NCBI RefSeq assembly: GCF_002946355.1
Contig: NZ_PKOZ01000002.1
Coordinates: 62,001 to 126,000 of the forward strand
Source: Pradoshia eiseniae
GTDB taxonomy: Bacteria; Bacillota; Bacilli; Bacillales; Pradoshiaceae
Direction of reading: 5' to 3'
Length of the DNA stretch: 64,000 nt
Shown here: one piece after another, positions 26,226-35,691 of the stretch
Position numbering within the stretch: the first letter of the stretch is position 1
Layout of the letters: every line of letters begins with the position of its first letter
The notes under the pieces: generated by a model
Seen by the model: the letters and a program-made list of their open reading frames with translations, nothing else
Databases searched by the model: none
What the model was told of the DNA's origin: nothing
Position numbers and translations under genes: made by a program

Positions 26226-27654
26226 TTTGGATCTTCCTTTCCATACGGTTCGATACTTTTGTCAATATCATAATAATGATAAAGTACATAACGCCAACGA
26301 TGAGCCACATTTGGAAGGATTCCAGGTTACGCGCAATAATGATCTTACCGCTTTGTGTTAGCTCATTGATGCCGATAATTGAAAGGATGGATGTATCCTT
26401 TAAGGTGATGATGAATTGGTTAATGATGGATGGAATCATTAGGCGGATGGCTTGCGGAAGGATAACCTTCGCCATCGCTGTTTTATAAGGAAGCCCCAGG
26501 CTTCGGGCTGCTTCCATTTGTCCCTTATCGACAGATTCAATTCCGCCGCGGACAATTTCAGCCATATAAGCACCAGCATTCAAGCTCAATGTGATAATAC
26601 CTGCTGTCACAGCCGAAATACGGAAGTCAAGTGCAGCCGGCAATCCGAAGTAGATGAAGAATGCTTGGACAATCAATGGCGTACCGCGGAATATATCGAC
26701 ATAAATGGTTCCAATGGCACGAAGAACAGCATTATGCGCCACGCGGCATAAGCCGAATAATATCCCTAAAATAGAGGCAATGACAAGTGACACAACCGTT
26801 AAGAGCAATGTCATTTGCAAGCCCTTCATGAGGCTTGGGAAGCTTTCCTTCAACAAGCCAAAGAAGCCATTTTCAGTATCAGTGCTTTTCTTTGCTTCTA
26901 GATATTTATCAAGAATCTCTTGGTATTCGCCAGACTCTTCAAGGTTAGCAAGTCCATCATTGAACTGCTCAAGGAGTTCGCCGTTCTCGCCTTTAGCCAC
27001 AGCAAATCCATAGGAACCGCCAACCTCTTTTTCAGTGACAATCTGTAGGCCGTTGCCTTGAGCTACACCATAAGCCAATACCGGATAGTCATCGAAGACA
27101 GCTTGAGAGTTGCCGGTTTTGACATCATCGTACATATTGGCGGAATCATCAAATGTGACGATTTTAAAGCCGTACTCATCCTGAATGCTTTGCGCAAAGC
27201 TGGCACCTTCTGTACCTGTTTTGACCGCAACTCTCTTACCTTTTAGGTCTTCATAAGATGCAATATCTTCATTGCCCTCGGCAATCGCCATCACGACGCC
27301 AGATTCGAAATAAGGCTCAGAAAAATCGAATTTACGTTCACGCTCATCCGTAATACTCATACCGGCAATAACGCCGTCCACTTGCTTTGATTCTAGAGCC
27401 TGTACAGCAGCATTGAATCCAAGCGGTTTAATTTCTACATTAAACCCCTGATTTTCTGCTATTGCATTTAATAAATCAATATCAATACCGACAAAGTCGC
27501 CATTTGTATCTTGGAATTCAAAAGGTGCGAATGTGATATCCGTTGCGATCGTATAGGTTTTTCCCTCAGCACTCGTAAGGTTTGGAAAAACGAATGAAGC
27601 AACCGAGATAACAGCTATCGCTAAGGATAACATTAGTTTGGAAAATTTCTTCAT
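26212..27654 (-). CDS. Fused amino-acid binding protein and ABC permease (GlnH-GlnP)
   Basis: A 480-residue fusion. A signal peptide (about 1-29, ending SAEG) is followed by a family 3 solute-binding domain at 30-255, with [31 protein letters not shown] and [12 protein letters not shown] permease domain occupies about 270-475, with [27 protein letters not shown] and the EAA segment [21 protein letters not shown]. Fusing the receptor to the translocator places two binding domains on each dimeric transporter. The ATPase is encoded just downstream. A lipobox is not needed because the permease anchors the protein. Confidence 0.92.
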   Translation of the reverse strand: MKKFSKLMLSLAIAVISVASFVFPNLTSAEGKTYTIATDITFAPFEFQDTNGDFVGIDIDLLNAIAENQGFNVEIKPLGFNAAVQALESKQVDGVIAGMSITDERERKFDFSEPYFESGVVMAIAEGNEDIASYEDLKGKRVAVKTGTEGASFAQSIQDEYGFKIVTFDDSANMYDDVKTGNSQAVFDDYPVLAYGVAQGNGLQIVTEKEVGGSYGFAVAKGENGELLEQFNDGLANLEESGEYQEILDKYLEAKKSTDTENGFFGLLKESFPSLMKGLQMTLLLTVVSLVIASILGILFGLCRVAHNAVLRAIGTIYVDIFRGTPLIVQAFFIYFGLPAALDFRISAVTAGIITLSLNAGAYMAEIVRGGIESVDKGQMEAARSLGLPYKTAMAKVILPQAIRLMIPSIINQFIITLKDTSILSIIGINELTQSGKIIIARNLESFQMWLIVGVMYFIIIMILTKVSNRMERKIQNGKA

Positions 27655-27990
27655 ATTGGAGCCCCCTTCAAAAATTACGTTAAGAAACCCTCTCTATATT
27701 TACACATTCTCGGATAGAAAAAGTGATTGAGGAATATAGCAAAAAAAAGCATGTCTTTATGAGTATATAAAAATTTTCTATACCTTTGCAATGAATAAAT
27801 TTTCATTCCAAATTATAGAGGAATAGTAATATGTTTTTCTTTTTGGATATTTATATGGTTGAAAGAAGCATATAAATGGTGAATTGCCATGCTTAGAATG
27901 CACAAATGAAAGGGATTTTATGTTAGGTGGAAGGGGTAAATATGTAGCATAGAACTGAGTATTCTGTACGAATATAAATTAGTTAACAAG
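27655..27990. other. Intergenic region upstream of the glnHP operon
   Basis: This stretch is A/T-rich and holds no open frame of note. The part next to 27654 carries GGGGGC, followed on the minus strand by the ATG, and must contain the glnHP promoter. I see no riboswitch-like element or clear operator. Confidence 0.5.
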
Positions 27991-28022
27991 AAGAGACCAG
28001 GATGATGAAGTCCTGATCTCTT
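27991..28022 (-). terminator. Terminator of the 560-residue membrane protein gene
   Basis: AAGAGACCAGGA (27991-28002) pairs with TCCTGATCTCTT (28011-28022) with one G-U/A-C position. It lies 14 bp beyond the stop codon on the minus strand. Confidence 0.7.
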
Positions 28023-28035
28023 ACATCCATTTATA

Positions 28036-29718
28036 TTATTCCAAGTTATTAATTTTAATGGTATTTACCGGTAAAAATGTTTCGCCTGTATCGAGATAAG
28101 TCATGGTAACCTCATCCCCTTCCAGCAGGTAAATGATGAGCGGTTCCTTTTCAGATGACATTGTATAGCTTTGGCGATTATCTAGTAAGAAAGACACATT
28201 TGTATTTTCCCCTAATTTCTCTTTGTAAACCCGAAGGACTTTCCCGCTAATCTTTTTTTCTTCGGAGGAAGAGGAGCCCGTCACGGTTCCGCCTCCTTTT
28301 TGAAGGGCGGTTTTATACAGCTTAAGGGCTTCCGCCGGAGACTGGCCATAGGCAGTGATCTCAGGGTTCGCCGCAGACACGATAAAATAATTCTGCAGGT
28401 AGCCGTTTGAATCAAGCACAGCCGTTAGCCAGCTTGCTTCTCCATAGAAGTTATATAGAATAGGCATTTGACCTTCCCATTTTTTCTCAATGAATCGTTT
28501 TTCAATAATTTGCAGAGCTCCCTCTGAATCCATATAGGACTCTTTAAGGTTGCCGGTATAATAGGTGGCCTTTCCGGTCCGAGCGTTCGTCAATGCATAT
28601 CCAAGCATGGAATCGACCCCTTCCTTCGGGCTCGTGAAGTCGGTGAAATAGTACATCACGCCCTTTTCATCGAAGATGGGGCTGACGTTCGCTTCTGTTC
28701 CTTCATCTGAAGGCAGCTTGACATCCGATTTCCCGAAATAACTATTCCAAAAGCCGTGCACATAATTACCGAAGTAGCTGTTCTGGAGACTGACAGCTTC
28801 TGGTGAGACAGCTCCATCAATAAATTCAGGTGCATCATCCAAGGTGTAATCCTTCGTCTTGCCTGTTTTAGCATCCATGACAGCTACGCCATCAGCTTTA
28901 AAACCATTTCGTGCGGAAATGAAATCCCCATAGGACTGAACATAAAAGGGGTTTCCGTTATCATCAATTTCTAGCTGAACCGCTCCATAGAAGATATAGG
29001 AAGGATATTGAAGCCTAAAAGCCCGTTCGGTTTTCTTATTAAAATAAGAAGAAGGGGTATAAGCCATTTCTGATTCGACGAATAATGGGTTTGCGGTTGA
29101 ATCGGTCGCACTAAGGATGAAATAGCCAGGTGTTTCCTTGCCCTTGAACCATTTGAAAAATCCAGAGAATTCAACAGGTGCAATGTATACGAACTCTTCA
29201 TTGACCTTTTGAATTTGGAGATTGCCAAGCTCGTAATAGCTGGTATTCGGTACCTGGCCAAATGCCTTCTTCATTTTATTACGGGCAAAGTCAGGCGGGA
29301 CACTTGCTGGTGTCTCTTTTTCATCAAAGGTTTTGATTTCTGTTTTTATGTCCATTTTAGAGACTTCATATTTCTCATTCGCATTGAACATAAAGGCAGA
29401 AAGAATATAAGCACTTGCCAGAAGGCTTAGAACAAGAAGGATTCCTTTTAATTTCTGCTCAAGCCCGCTGGACAATAAAGCCCCTCCAGCTGTGAAAATT
29501 AAGGCTGGAAGCCAGAGAGAAGTAGCGTTTATGTCCTGATTGGTTATGTAGTAATATAGAAAAAATCCGATAAAGCAGAGGATGGACAGGCCGCCAATTG
29601 CTTGCAGTCTCATCTTGCCTGTGAAATGAATGCGCAGCCTCTCATTGTTGGTTAGCGGCAGCAGCACTAAGGCTGATAGAACGCCGGCAATCAATGAATA
29701 AAGAATTAAATATCCCAT
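28036..29718 (-). CDS. Unrecognised 560-residue membrane protein with large outer domain
   Basis: I do not recognise this protein. About four hydrophobic helices fill residues 1-112 (near 2-20, 40-58, 66-82 and 90-110). A long soluble part of some 370 residues follows, rich in Tyr, Phe, Asn and Gly, with segments such as EFVYIAPVEFSGFFKWF, NSYFGNYVHGFWNSYFGKSD and MPILYNFYGEASWLTAVLD. A Ser-rich linker (GTVTGSSSSEEKK, near 480) leads to an 80-residue C-terminal beta-rich domain (GKVLRVYKE to FLPVNTIKI) that looks OB-like. It is monocistronic. Possible roles include a sensor or an envelope assembly factor; none is supported. Confidence 0.7.
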   Translation of the reverse strand: MGYLILYSLIAGVLSALVLLPLTNNERLRIHFTGKMRLQAIGGLSILCFIGFFLYYYITNQDINATSLWLPALIFTAGGALLSSGLEQKLKGILLVLSLLASAYILSAFMFNANEKYEVSKMDIKTEIKTFDEKETPASVPPDFARNKMKKAFGQVPNTSYYELGNLQIQKVNEEFVYIAPVEFSGFFKWFKGKETPGYFILSATDSTANPLFVESEMAYTPSSYFNKKTERAFRLQYPSYIFYGAVQLEIDDNGNPFYVQSYGDFISARNGFKADGVAVMDAKTGKTKDYTLDDAPEFIDGAVSPEAVSLQNSYFGNYVHGFWNSYFGKSDVKLPSDEGTEANVSPIFDEKGVMYYFTDFTSPKEGVDSMLGYALTNARTGKATYYTGNLKESYMDSEGALQIIEKRFIEKKWEGQMPILYNFYGEASWLTAVLDSNGYLQNYFIVSAANPEITAYGQSPAEALKLYKTALQKGGGTVTGSSSSEEKKISGKVLRVYKEKLGENTNVSFLLDNRQSYTMSSEKEPLIIYLLEGDEVTMTYLDTGETFLPVNTIKINNLE

Positions 29719-29995
29719 AATACACTCCTTTTTTCGTTTTGCTTACTTTAATCATACGTATGAAGGGGAGAGAATGATTCGTTTCCGTCATATTTTATCA
29801 GAGGATTCCGTAAATATTTTTGTTGAAGTGTTCAGTTTTGGTATAGCGTGTTTTTTCAAGTATTTGAAAAGGAGGAAGTCAGTCAAAAGGTGAAGAGCTC
29901 ATACCAGTCTATAAGACCCGGCAGAAGCCGTTATATGATTGAACCGGTTCAGTGGATAAACTGGTTTATTGCTTTTCATAAAAGCGGACAAAATA
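29719..29995. other. Intergenic region without a supported gene
   Basis: This stretch contains the promoter region of the 560-residue protein (minus strand) and a short open frame at 29848-30045 that lacks a recognisable product. I see no repeat, operator or RNA motif beyond the terminator that follows. Confidence 0.45.
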
Positions 29996-30021
29996 GAAAA
30001 AGCTGCCCCAATGGGACAGCT
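29996..30021 (-). terminator. Terminator of the siderophore-binding protein gene
   Basis: AGCTGCCCC (30001-30009) pairs with GGGACAGCT (30013-30021) around a three-base loop, with one mismatch. AAAAA on the left becomes the T run on the minus strand. Confidence 0.78.
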
Positions 30022-30033
30022 GATATTTCGCGA

Positions 30034-30969
30034 TTATTTCGTTAATGATTCCAGTACAAGATCAATCGTTGCCTCATTTGCCATTTTGGCATTTATTGTC
30101 CAGTTGCTTGAGTCTTCAAAGAAGTATACTTGATCTTTTTTAACTGCTGGAATGGATTTATACACGGAGCTATTTTCCAATGTCTCAATGCCTTCTTCAT
30201 TTTCTGCCGCCATAATGAACAAATGGTCTGCGTCAAGGTCAGCTAGTGCCTCGAGCGCGATGGCTTGCCATACATCTTGGCTTTTGCCTAGGTCTTTGAT
30301 ATACGTTGGCATCGTGATTCCAAGGTCCTTATATAACACATTGGATGCGTAGCGATCGCCTTCAAATACGAAGAATTGTCCGCCTGTTACCCAGATGAGG
30401 GCTGCTGATTCATCGCCGATTGCTTCTTTCACTTGGATTTTCGCATCTTTGGCCTTTTGTTCATATTCCTCAATAGCTGTCTTTGCGGCATCCTCTTTGC
30501 CGAAGAGCTTACCCATGACCGTCAATTGTGTTTTCCAGTCCTCAGTATCTTCTGGCTTAAATACATAGGTTGGGGCAACCTTTTTGTATTCCTCATACAT
30601 GCCTTCTTGGATAGCCGCCTCAGATTCAAACATAATAAGGTCAGGCTCTGCCTCAATAACATCCTCAATAGGCATATCCCATGAAATCAGAGGTACATCT
30701 TTAAGCTCATCCTGCAAGTATGTATGAACAGATGTGCCAATGGACCATTGTGCTACAGGGGTGATGCCTAGTGTGACAAGATAATCTTCCATATTGGGAG
30801 CAAGAACTTTTTCTGGGTTAGCTGGGAACTCCATTTCTCCAACTGCGTCAGTCACGGTTTTAGCAGAGCTTGTTTCCTCTGAGCTGTTATTTGAACTGCA
30901 TGCCCCGAGCACTAGCATAAGGCAGGCAAGGCTTAAGAACATGAATAGGGATTTCTTGTTGATTACCAT
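30034..30969 (-). CDS. Ferric-siderophore-binding lipoprotein
   Basis: A 311-residue class III periplasmic-binding-type protein. The lipobox is LGAC (Cys24), so it is membrane-anchored outside. Features are TVTDAVGEMEFPANPEKVLAPNM, the DLIMFESE turn, the long backbone helix region EDAAKTAIEEYEQKAKDAK, and a C-terminal half ending NEATIDLVLESLTK. It resembles FeuA/YfiY-type receptors for hydroxamate or catecholate siderophores; the siderophore cannot be named. GGAGG precedes the ATG. A Fur box lies in the shared promoter region with the divergent permease-ATPase genes, so the whole set is iron-repressed. Confidence 0.88.
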   Translation of the reverse strand: MVINKKSLFMFLSLACLMLVLGACSSNNSSEETSSAKTVTDAVGEMEFPANPEKVLAPNMEDYLVTLGITPVAQWSIGTSVHTYLQDELKDVPLISWDMPIEDVIEAEPDLIMFESEAAIQEGMYEEYKKVAPTYVFKPEDTEDWKTQLTVMGKLFGKEDAAKTAIEEYEQKAKDAKIQVKEAIGDESAALIWVTGGQFFVFEGDRYASNVLYKDLGITMPTYIKDLGKSQDVWQAIALEALADLDADHLFIMAAENEEGIETLENSSVYKSIPAVKKDQVYFFEDSSNWTINAKMANEATIDLVLESLTK

Positions 30970-31014
30970 TGATAAATCCTCCTCTAAATTGTAAACTATA
31001 CTAGTTAAAACAAA

Positions 31015-31029
31015 TGATAATTATTCTCA
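31015..31029. promoter_or_regulatory. Fur box in the divergent siderophore promoter region
   Basis: TGATAATTATTCTCA matches the 7-1-7 Fur consensus TGATAATNATTATCA at all but one position. It lies between the binding-protein gene on the left and the permease genes on the right and can control both. Confidence 0.82.
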
Positions 31030-31117
31030 ATTATAAAGTCAATGGAATTAATTTTCCAAATCAAAAAAGATTTTTTCTTTACACTAATTCTGTTGAAGAT
31101 AAAGGATTTGGTTACTG

Positions 31118-32149
31118 ATGCAAGGTTACAATAGGGGAAAAGGGAAAGAGGGAGCCAAGCGATTGACTTTGGTTCTGGTGATGGCCGTTTTGCTTTTTGC
31201 AGCCGTCGTGCTGGTTTCGCTCATGATAGGGACGAAAACATACGGTATTTCAACCATTTGGGAAGCCCTTTTCCATCGTACAGAAAATAATATTACGCAT
31301 GACATCATTTGGGACATTCGTTTGCCAAGGGCAATTGCGGCGGGGCTCGTTGGGGCCTTCTTGGCGGTATCCGGTGCTGTGATGCAAGCCTTGACAAGAA
31401 ATGTGCTTGCAGAGCCCTCACTTCTTGGTGTATCAAATGGAGCAGCTTTCACTTTGGTGTTAGTATTGACCATTTTCCCTGGATTATCGAAACTAGAGAC
31501 AATGTTTGCCTCAATGGCAGGGGCAGGACTTGCCGTGTTATTCGTTTTCTCCTTGTCTATTCTAGCTAGAGGGGGAATAACGCCAGTTAAACTAGCGCTC
31601 GCTGGCATGGCGACGGGAATGTTTCTCAGCTCTTTGACGACCAGTATCGCTCTTTATTTTGATGTTTCAAAAAATATCAGTTTTTGGTATGCAGGAGACC
31701 TTTCGGCAAGCAACTGGACAGATGTGAAGCTCTTGCTCATCATGGGGGCGGTCGGGCTTTTGATTGCCTTGTCAATCTCCCGCGCATTGACACTGTTGTC
31801 GCTTGGGGAGGAAATCACGAAGAGTCTTGGTATTCATGTCGGTCTTGTACGGACGCTAGGGGTTGTAGCAGTTCTAATGCTTACGGGCAGCGCAGTTGCT
31901 GTCGCGGGGACGGTCGGGTTTGTCGGCTTGGTCATTCCGCATATCACAAGGATGACTATAGGCGGTAAATATGGAAAATTACTGCCTGTGGCCGCCCTTC
32001 TCGGGAGCACGCTGCTGGTCGGGGCAGATGCTTTATCGAGAACCATAAATGCACCCTATGAAACGCCGATTGGCGTCTTGACTGCCGTAATTGGGGTACC
32101 ATTCTTTTTGTACATGGTCAGACAGGATGGAAGGAGGCTGTTTTCATGA
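31118..32149 (+). CDS. Ferric-siderophore ABC permease subunit 1
   Basis: A 343-residue FecCD-family permease with nine to ten hydrophobic segments. Typical stretches are IRLPRAIAAGLVGAFLAVSGAVMQ, the TRNVLAEPSLLGVSNGAAF segment, and VGFVGLVIPHITR near residue 265, the family's cytoplasmic coupling loop. It forms a heterodimer with the next gene product, with which it overlaps by four bases (ATGA). Iron-responsive control comes from the Fur box 90-100 bp upstream. Confidence 0.9.
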   Translation: MQGYNRGKGKEGAKRLTLVLVMAVLLFAAVVLVSLMIGTKTYGISTIWEALFHRTENNITHDIIWDIRLPRAIAAGLVGAFLAVSGAVMQALTRNVLAEPSLLGVSNGAAFTLVLVLTIFPGLSKLETMFASMAGAGLAVLFVFSLSILARGGITPVKLALAGMATGMFLSSLTTSIALYFDVSKNISFWYAGDLSASNWTDVKLLLIMGAVGLLIALSISRALTLLSLGEEITKSLGIHVGLVRTLGVVAVLMLTGSAVAVAGTVGFVGLVIPHITRMTIGGKYGKLLPVAALLGSTLLVGADALSRTINAPYETPIGVLTAVIGVPFFLYMVRQDGRRLFS

Positions 32150-33150
32150 GGCAACAAAAAAGAGCCAAGCTCATTTGGACCATGCTTAGCTTCCTTATTA
32201 TTGCCGCATGCTTCATAAGCTTTAATATCGGAACGGTTTCCATCTCTCCGCTAGAGGTTTGGCAGACGATTATTGGGCAAGGGACACCAAAGCAGGAATT
32301 GATCCTGTTTGACATCAGGCTTCCGGCAATCATTCTCGCCTTGATGGTCGGGACAGGCATGGCAATTTCCGGAGCAGTGCTGCAAACAGTCACACGCAAT
32401 GAGTTGGCGGAGCCGGGAATCTTAGGAATTAATGCAGGGGCAGGATTGACCGTAGTCCTTTATATCACCTTATTCCAAGGTTCGCTGAGCAATATGAGTC
32501 TTTTAAGTACATTTGCAATGCCGTTCTTTGCCTTTTTGGGAGCCATGCTGACAGCTGTTTTGATTCTTTTCCTCTCATGGAAGCAAGGCTTGCATACGAT
32601 TCGGCTTCTTCTTACGGGGATAGGCATCAACGCCGGAATTACAGCTATCTTGACGGCCTTACAGCTAAGGCTGAATCCTCATGATTTCATGAAGGCTTTG
32701 ACATGGTTATCAGGAGACCTATGGGCTACGCAGTGGAAGTATGTATGGGCGCTTGCGCCTTGGTTCATCTTGCTCATTCCGCTCATCATTTACAAATCCC
32801 ACGCATTAAATGTCCTGCATCTAGGACCCCTTGTCTCAACGGGTCTTGGCATTCGCACGGAAAGAGAGCGGTTAACCTTGATTGTGCTAGCGGTAGCGCT
32901 CGCTGGACTTGGTGTCGCAGCAGGAGGGGGAATTGCATTCTTAGGTTTAATTTCACCGCATATCGCGCGAAAGCTAGTTGGTCCGAAGCACCAGTATCTC
33001 CTGCCAACCGCAGCAATGATTGGGTCGCTCATCTTGATTCTAGCTGACATGCTTGGCAAAAATCTGCTGAAGGTAGATATACCAGCTGGAATCATCGTTT
33101 CCCTCCTGAGTGCACCATACTTTATATATTTATTACTTAAAACGAAATAG
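32146..33150 (+). CDS. Ferric-siderophore ABC permease subunit 2
   Basis: A 334-residue FecCD-family partner permease. It repeats the same signatures: DIRLPAIILALMVGTGMAISGAVLQ, TRNELAEPGILGINAGAGL and IAFLGLISPHIARKLVG. Start and stop overlap with the previous gene indicates translational coupling. It ends 22 bases before the ATPase gene. Confidence 0.9.
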   Translation: MRQQKRAKLIWTMLSFLIIAACFISFNIGTVSISPLEVWQTIIGQGTPKQELILFDIRLPAIILALMVGTGMAISGAVLQTVTRNELAEPGILGINAGAGLTVVLYITLFQGSLSNMSLLSTFAMPFFAFLGAMLTAVLILFLSWKQGLHTIRLLLTGIGINAGITAILTALQLRLNPHDFMKALTWLSGDLWATQWKYVWALAPWFILLIPLIIYKSHALNVLHLGPLVSTGLGIRTERERLTLIVLAVALAGLGVAAGGGIAFLGLISPHIARKLVGPKHQYLLPTAAMIGSLILILADMLGKNLLKVDIPAGIIVSLLSAPYFIYLLLKTK

Positions 33151-33172
33151 AGAAGAAAGAAGGTAGCGGGAA

Positions 33173-33955
33173 ATGAGCCTGACAGCACGTGATCTGACAA
33201 TCGGCTATGAAGGAAACATCATCGTTCCTAAATTGAATATGGAAATAAAAAAAGGAGAGGTCACGGCTATCATTGGTCCCAATGGATGCGGAAAATCAAC
33301 GATTCTCAAGACGATAGCCCGCCTTCATAAGGCAAGCGGCGGTGGAGTATACCTGGACGGACAGGATATTCACCGTATGTCTACGAGGAAGCTGGCCCAG
33401 CAACTAGCCATTCTTCCGCAATCTCCGCAAGCACCGGAAGGATTGAGCGTTCAAGACTTGGTTTCCTATGGGCGTACACCTTACCAATCTGGCTTTTCAC
33501 GGTCCACGGCCCATGACCTGGAAATGGTTGAATGGGCAATTGAAGAAACGGGACTGGCCTCCTATAAGGAAATGCCAGTAGATGCCTTGTCAGGCGGTCA
33601 GCGCCAAAGAGCCTGGATTGCCATGGCTATTGCTCAGGAGACCGATATCCTTTTGCTTGATGAGCCAACAACCTACCTTGATATGGCCCATCAATTAGAG
33701 GTATTAGAGCTGCTTGGAAAGCTGAATAAAAAAGCCGGCCGCACGATTGTCATGGTTATACATGACTTAAATCATGCAAGCCGCTTTGCGGATGAAATCA
33801 TCGCCGTGAAAGAAGGGAAGTTAATTATCCAAGGGACTGCTGAACAAGTTATTAGCCGTGAAGTGCTGCGAGAGGTATTCGATATTGAAACAACAATCGT
33901 GACAGACCCTGAAACAAAAAAGCCTGCCATTCTATCGTATAATTTAGTACGGTAA
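33173..33955 (+). CDS. Ferric-siderophore ABC ATPase
   Basis: A 260-residue FepC/YusV-type ATPase. Walker A is GPNGCGKST (about 34-42), the Q loop ILPQSPQAPEG, the signature LSGGQRQRAW and Walker B DILLLDEPTTYLD, followed by VIHDLNHA. It completes the importer whose receptor is encoded on the other strand. In Bacillus, YusV-type ATPases serve several siderophore systems; that may apply here too. No terminator is visible between this gene and the convergent amylase gene 13 bp away. Confidence 0.9.
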   Translation: MSLTARDLTIGYEGNIIVPKLNMEIKKGEVTAIIGPNGCGKSTILKTIARLHKASGGGVYLDGQDIHRMSTRKLAQQLAILPQSPQAPEGLSVQDLVSYGRTPYQSGFSRSTAHDLEMVEWAIEETGLASYKEMPVDALSGGQRQRAWIAMAIAQETDILLLDEPTTYLDMAHQLEVLELLGKLNKKAGRTIVMVIHDLNHASRFADEIIAVKEGKLIIQGTAEQVISREVLREVFDIETTIVTDPETKKPAILSYNLVR

Positions 33956-33968
33956 TCGTTCATTGGTT

Positions 33969-35438
33969 TTATTCAGAATCGGGAAGAACCCAGACAGAAA
34001 CACTGCCGCCGTTTACAGGGAAAACAGCCCAACCGTCATCGCCAATCTCGACAGTGTCGCTGCGGTTTTTTGTACAGTCTACCCATGATTCGCCAGCGCG
34101 TTCATCGCCAACAAACATACGCTTTTCTCCGTTATCCCCATTAGAGATAACGACCGCACATCCTGAACCTTCGTGCTCGCTCGTTCCCATCCTAACCCAC
34201 CCAATGGTATTCGGATGGTCAAAATAATCGATTTGCTCGCCATACGCTTTATGCACCCTTGCGTAAAGAAGAGGATCAATTAATTTGCTCTTGCGGCCAA
34301 CCGGCTCTTCTCCGCCAACGCCGTAATAATCACCATAAAAGACGCATGGATAACCATCATGGCGCAAGAGAATCAAGGCATAGGCCGCCTGCTTGAACCA
34401 GTCCTGAATCCATGACTCAAGCGATTCGCCAGGCTGAGAGTCATGATTATCGACAAATGTGACGGCATTTAGCGGGTTTGCTTGGACGAGGGTGTCATCA
34501 AAGATGGTTCTTAAGTCAAAATCACGACCAGCTTGTGAGGCAGAAAACAGCTTGAAGTGGAGGGGGACGTCAATCAAATCTACGGTAAATTCAACATTCT
34601 GCAAATATTCCTGGCAAGCTTTCAGATCTGGATTCCAGTACTCGGCGAACATATAGAAATGATCGCCATGTGTTCCACGCATTTCCGTGGCAAAATCACG
34701 GATAAACGTATAATCGATATGCTTTACGGCATCTAGCCTGTACCCGTCACATCTTAATGTGTCAGTCAGCCATTTGCCCCATTTAATCATTTCCTCCCGG
34801 ACGGCGGGATGATTGTAGTCAATATTAGCGAACATCAAATAATCATAATTGCCAAATTCGCGATCGACGTTATCGTTCCAGCCTTTATGCTCTCCAAGAA
34901 TTTTAAATATCCCTGTCCGGATTGTCCCCTCATCATAATCCGTTCCATTAAAATGCTCGACATTCCATTTGAAGGAAGAATATGTATCTCCTCTGCCGGG
35001 GAAAGTGAATTTAGTCCAGCCATCAATATCAAAAGGACCGGATATCTCTTTTGTGCGATCATTTTGATCGACTTCAATAACCTTGAATCTCTCCGTTTCA
35101 TCGGCGCCAGCCTTGTGATTCATGACCACATCCGCATATACGCAAATATCATTCTCCCTGCAGGCCTCAATCGCTTCAACCAGTTCATCCTTCGTTCCGT
35201 ATTTTGTACGGACAGAGCCATTTTGGTCGAATTCGCCCAAATCGTATAAATCATAGATGCCATAACCGGTATCCTCAGGTGTTTGAGCTTTTGTTGGCGG
35301 TGGAATCCAAACGGAATCTATTCCCTTGTTCTTAAGCTCGGATGCGAGTTCCTTCAGTCGCTTCCAATGGGTTCCATCGGGTAGAATATGCCATTCGAAA
35401 AATTGCATCATCGTATGATTTTGACTCATTGAATCCAC
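33969..35438 (-). CDS. Cytoplasmic alpha-amylase (GH13)
   Basis: A 489-residue alpha-amylase of the AmyS/GH13_5 kind, but with no signal peptide: it begins directly with NHTMMQFFEWHILPDGTHW, the start of the catalytic barrel. The four conserved regions are DVVMNHKAG, GYRLDAVKHI (nucleophile Asp), MFAEYW (acid/base Glu) and FVDNHDSQ. Domain C follows from about residue 400. It would hydrolyse glycogen or imported maltodextrins inside the cell and could feed the maltose phosphorylase at 53084. The gene is convergent with the siderophore operon and stands alone. Confidence 0.92.
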   Translation of the reverse strand: MDSMSQNHTMMQFFEWHILPDGTHWKRLKELASELKNKGIDSVWIPPPTKAQTPEDTGYGIYDLYDLGEFDQNGSVRTKYGTKDELVEAIEACRENDICVYADVVMNHKAGADETERFKVIEVDQNDRTKEISGPFDIDGWTKFTFPGRGDTYSSFKWNVEHFNGTDYDEGTIRTGIFKILGEHKGWNDNVDREFGNYDYLMFANIDYNHPAVREEMIKWGKWLTDTLRCDGYRLDAVKHIDYTFIRDFATEMRGTHGDHFYMFAEYWNPDLKACQEYLQNVEFTVDLIDVPLHFKLFSASQAGRDFDLRTIFDDTLVQANPLNAVTFVDNHDSQPGESLESWIQDWFKQAAYALILLRHDGYPCVFYGDYYGVGGEEPVGRKSKLIDPLLYARVHKAYGEQIDYFDHPNTIGWVRMGTSEHEGSGCAVVISNGDNGEKRMFVGDERAGESWVDCTKNRSDTVEIGDDGWAVFPVNGGSVSVWVLPDSE

Positions 35439-35691
35439 CCCTATCTATTTCTATATGACTGTTTTTGCAGTTTAGTCTTTAGAAAAAAAACAACGTCTTA
35501 CAAAAACGGTAATCTTAACTAGACAAATACCCATAAGCCAGCCTGTTGCAAACATAAGAAGAAAAATAAGTATTCCTATCAATAAGATGAAAACATATGC
35601 TCTGCATACCTCAATCCTTCATTATATGCTAGATTAAGTGATACACTATTAATACATACTAAGCATGAGAGGCGGAGGATGGGTGGAGTCA

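Noticed and set aside
31126-31608. Open frame of 160 codons antisense to the siderophore permease
   Set aside because: It mirrors a FecCD permease gene with intact motifs and has no signals of its own.
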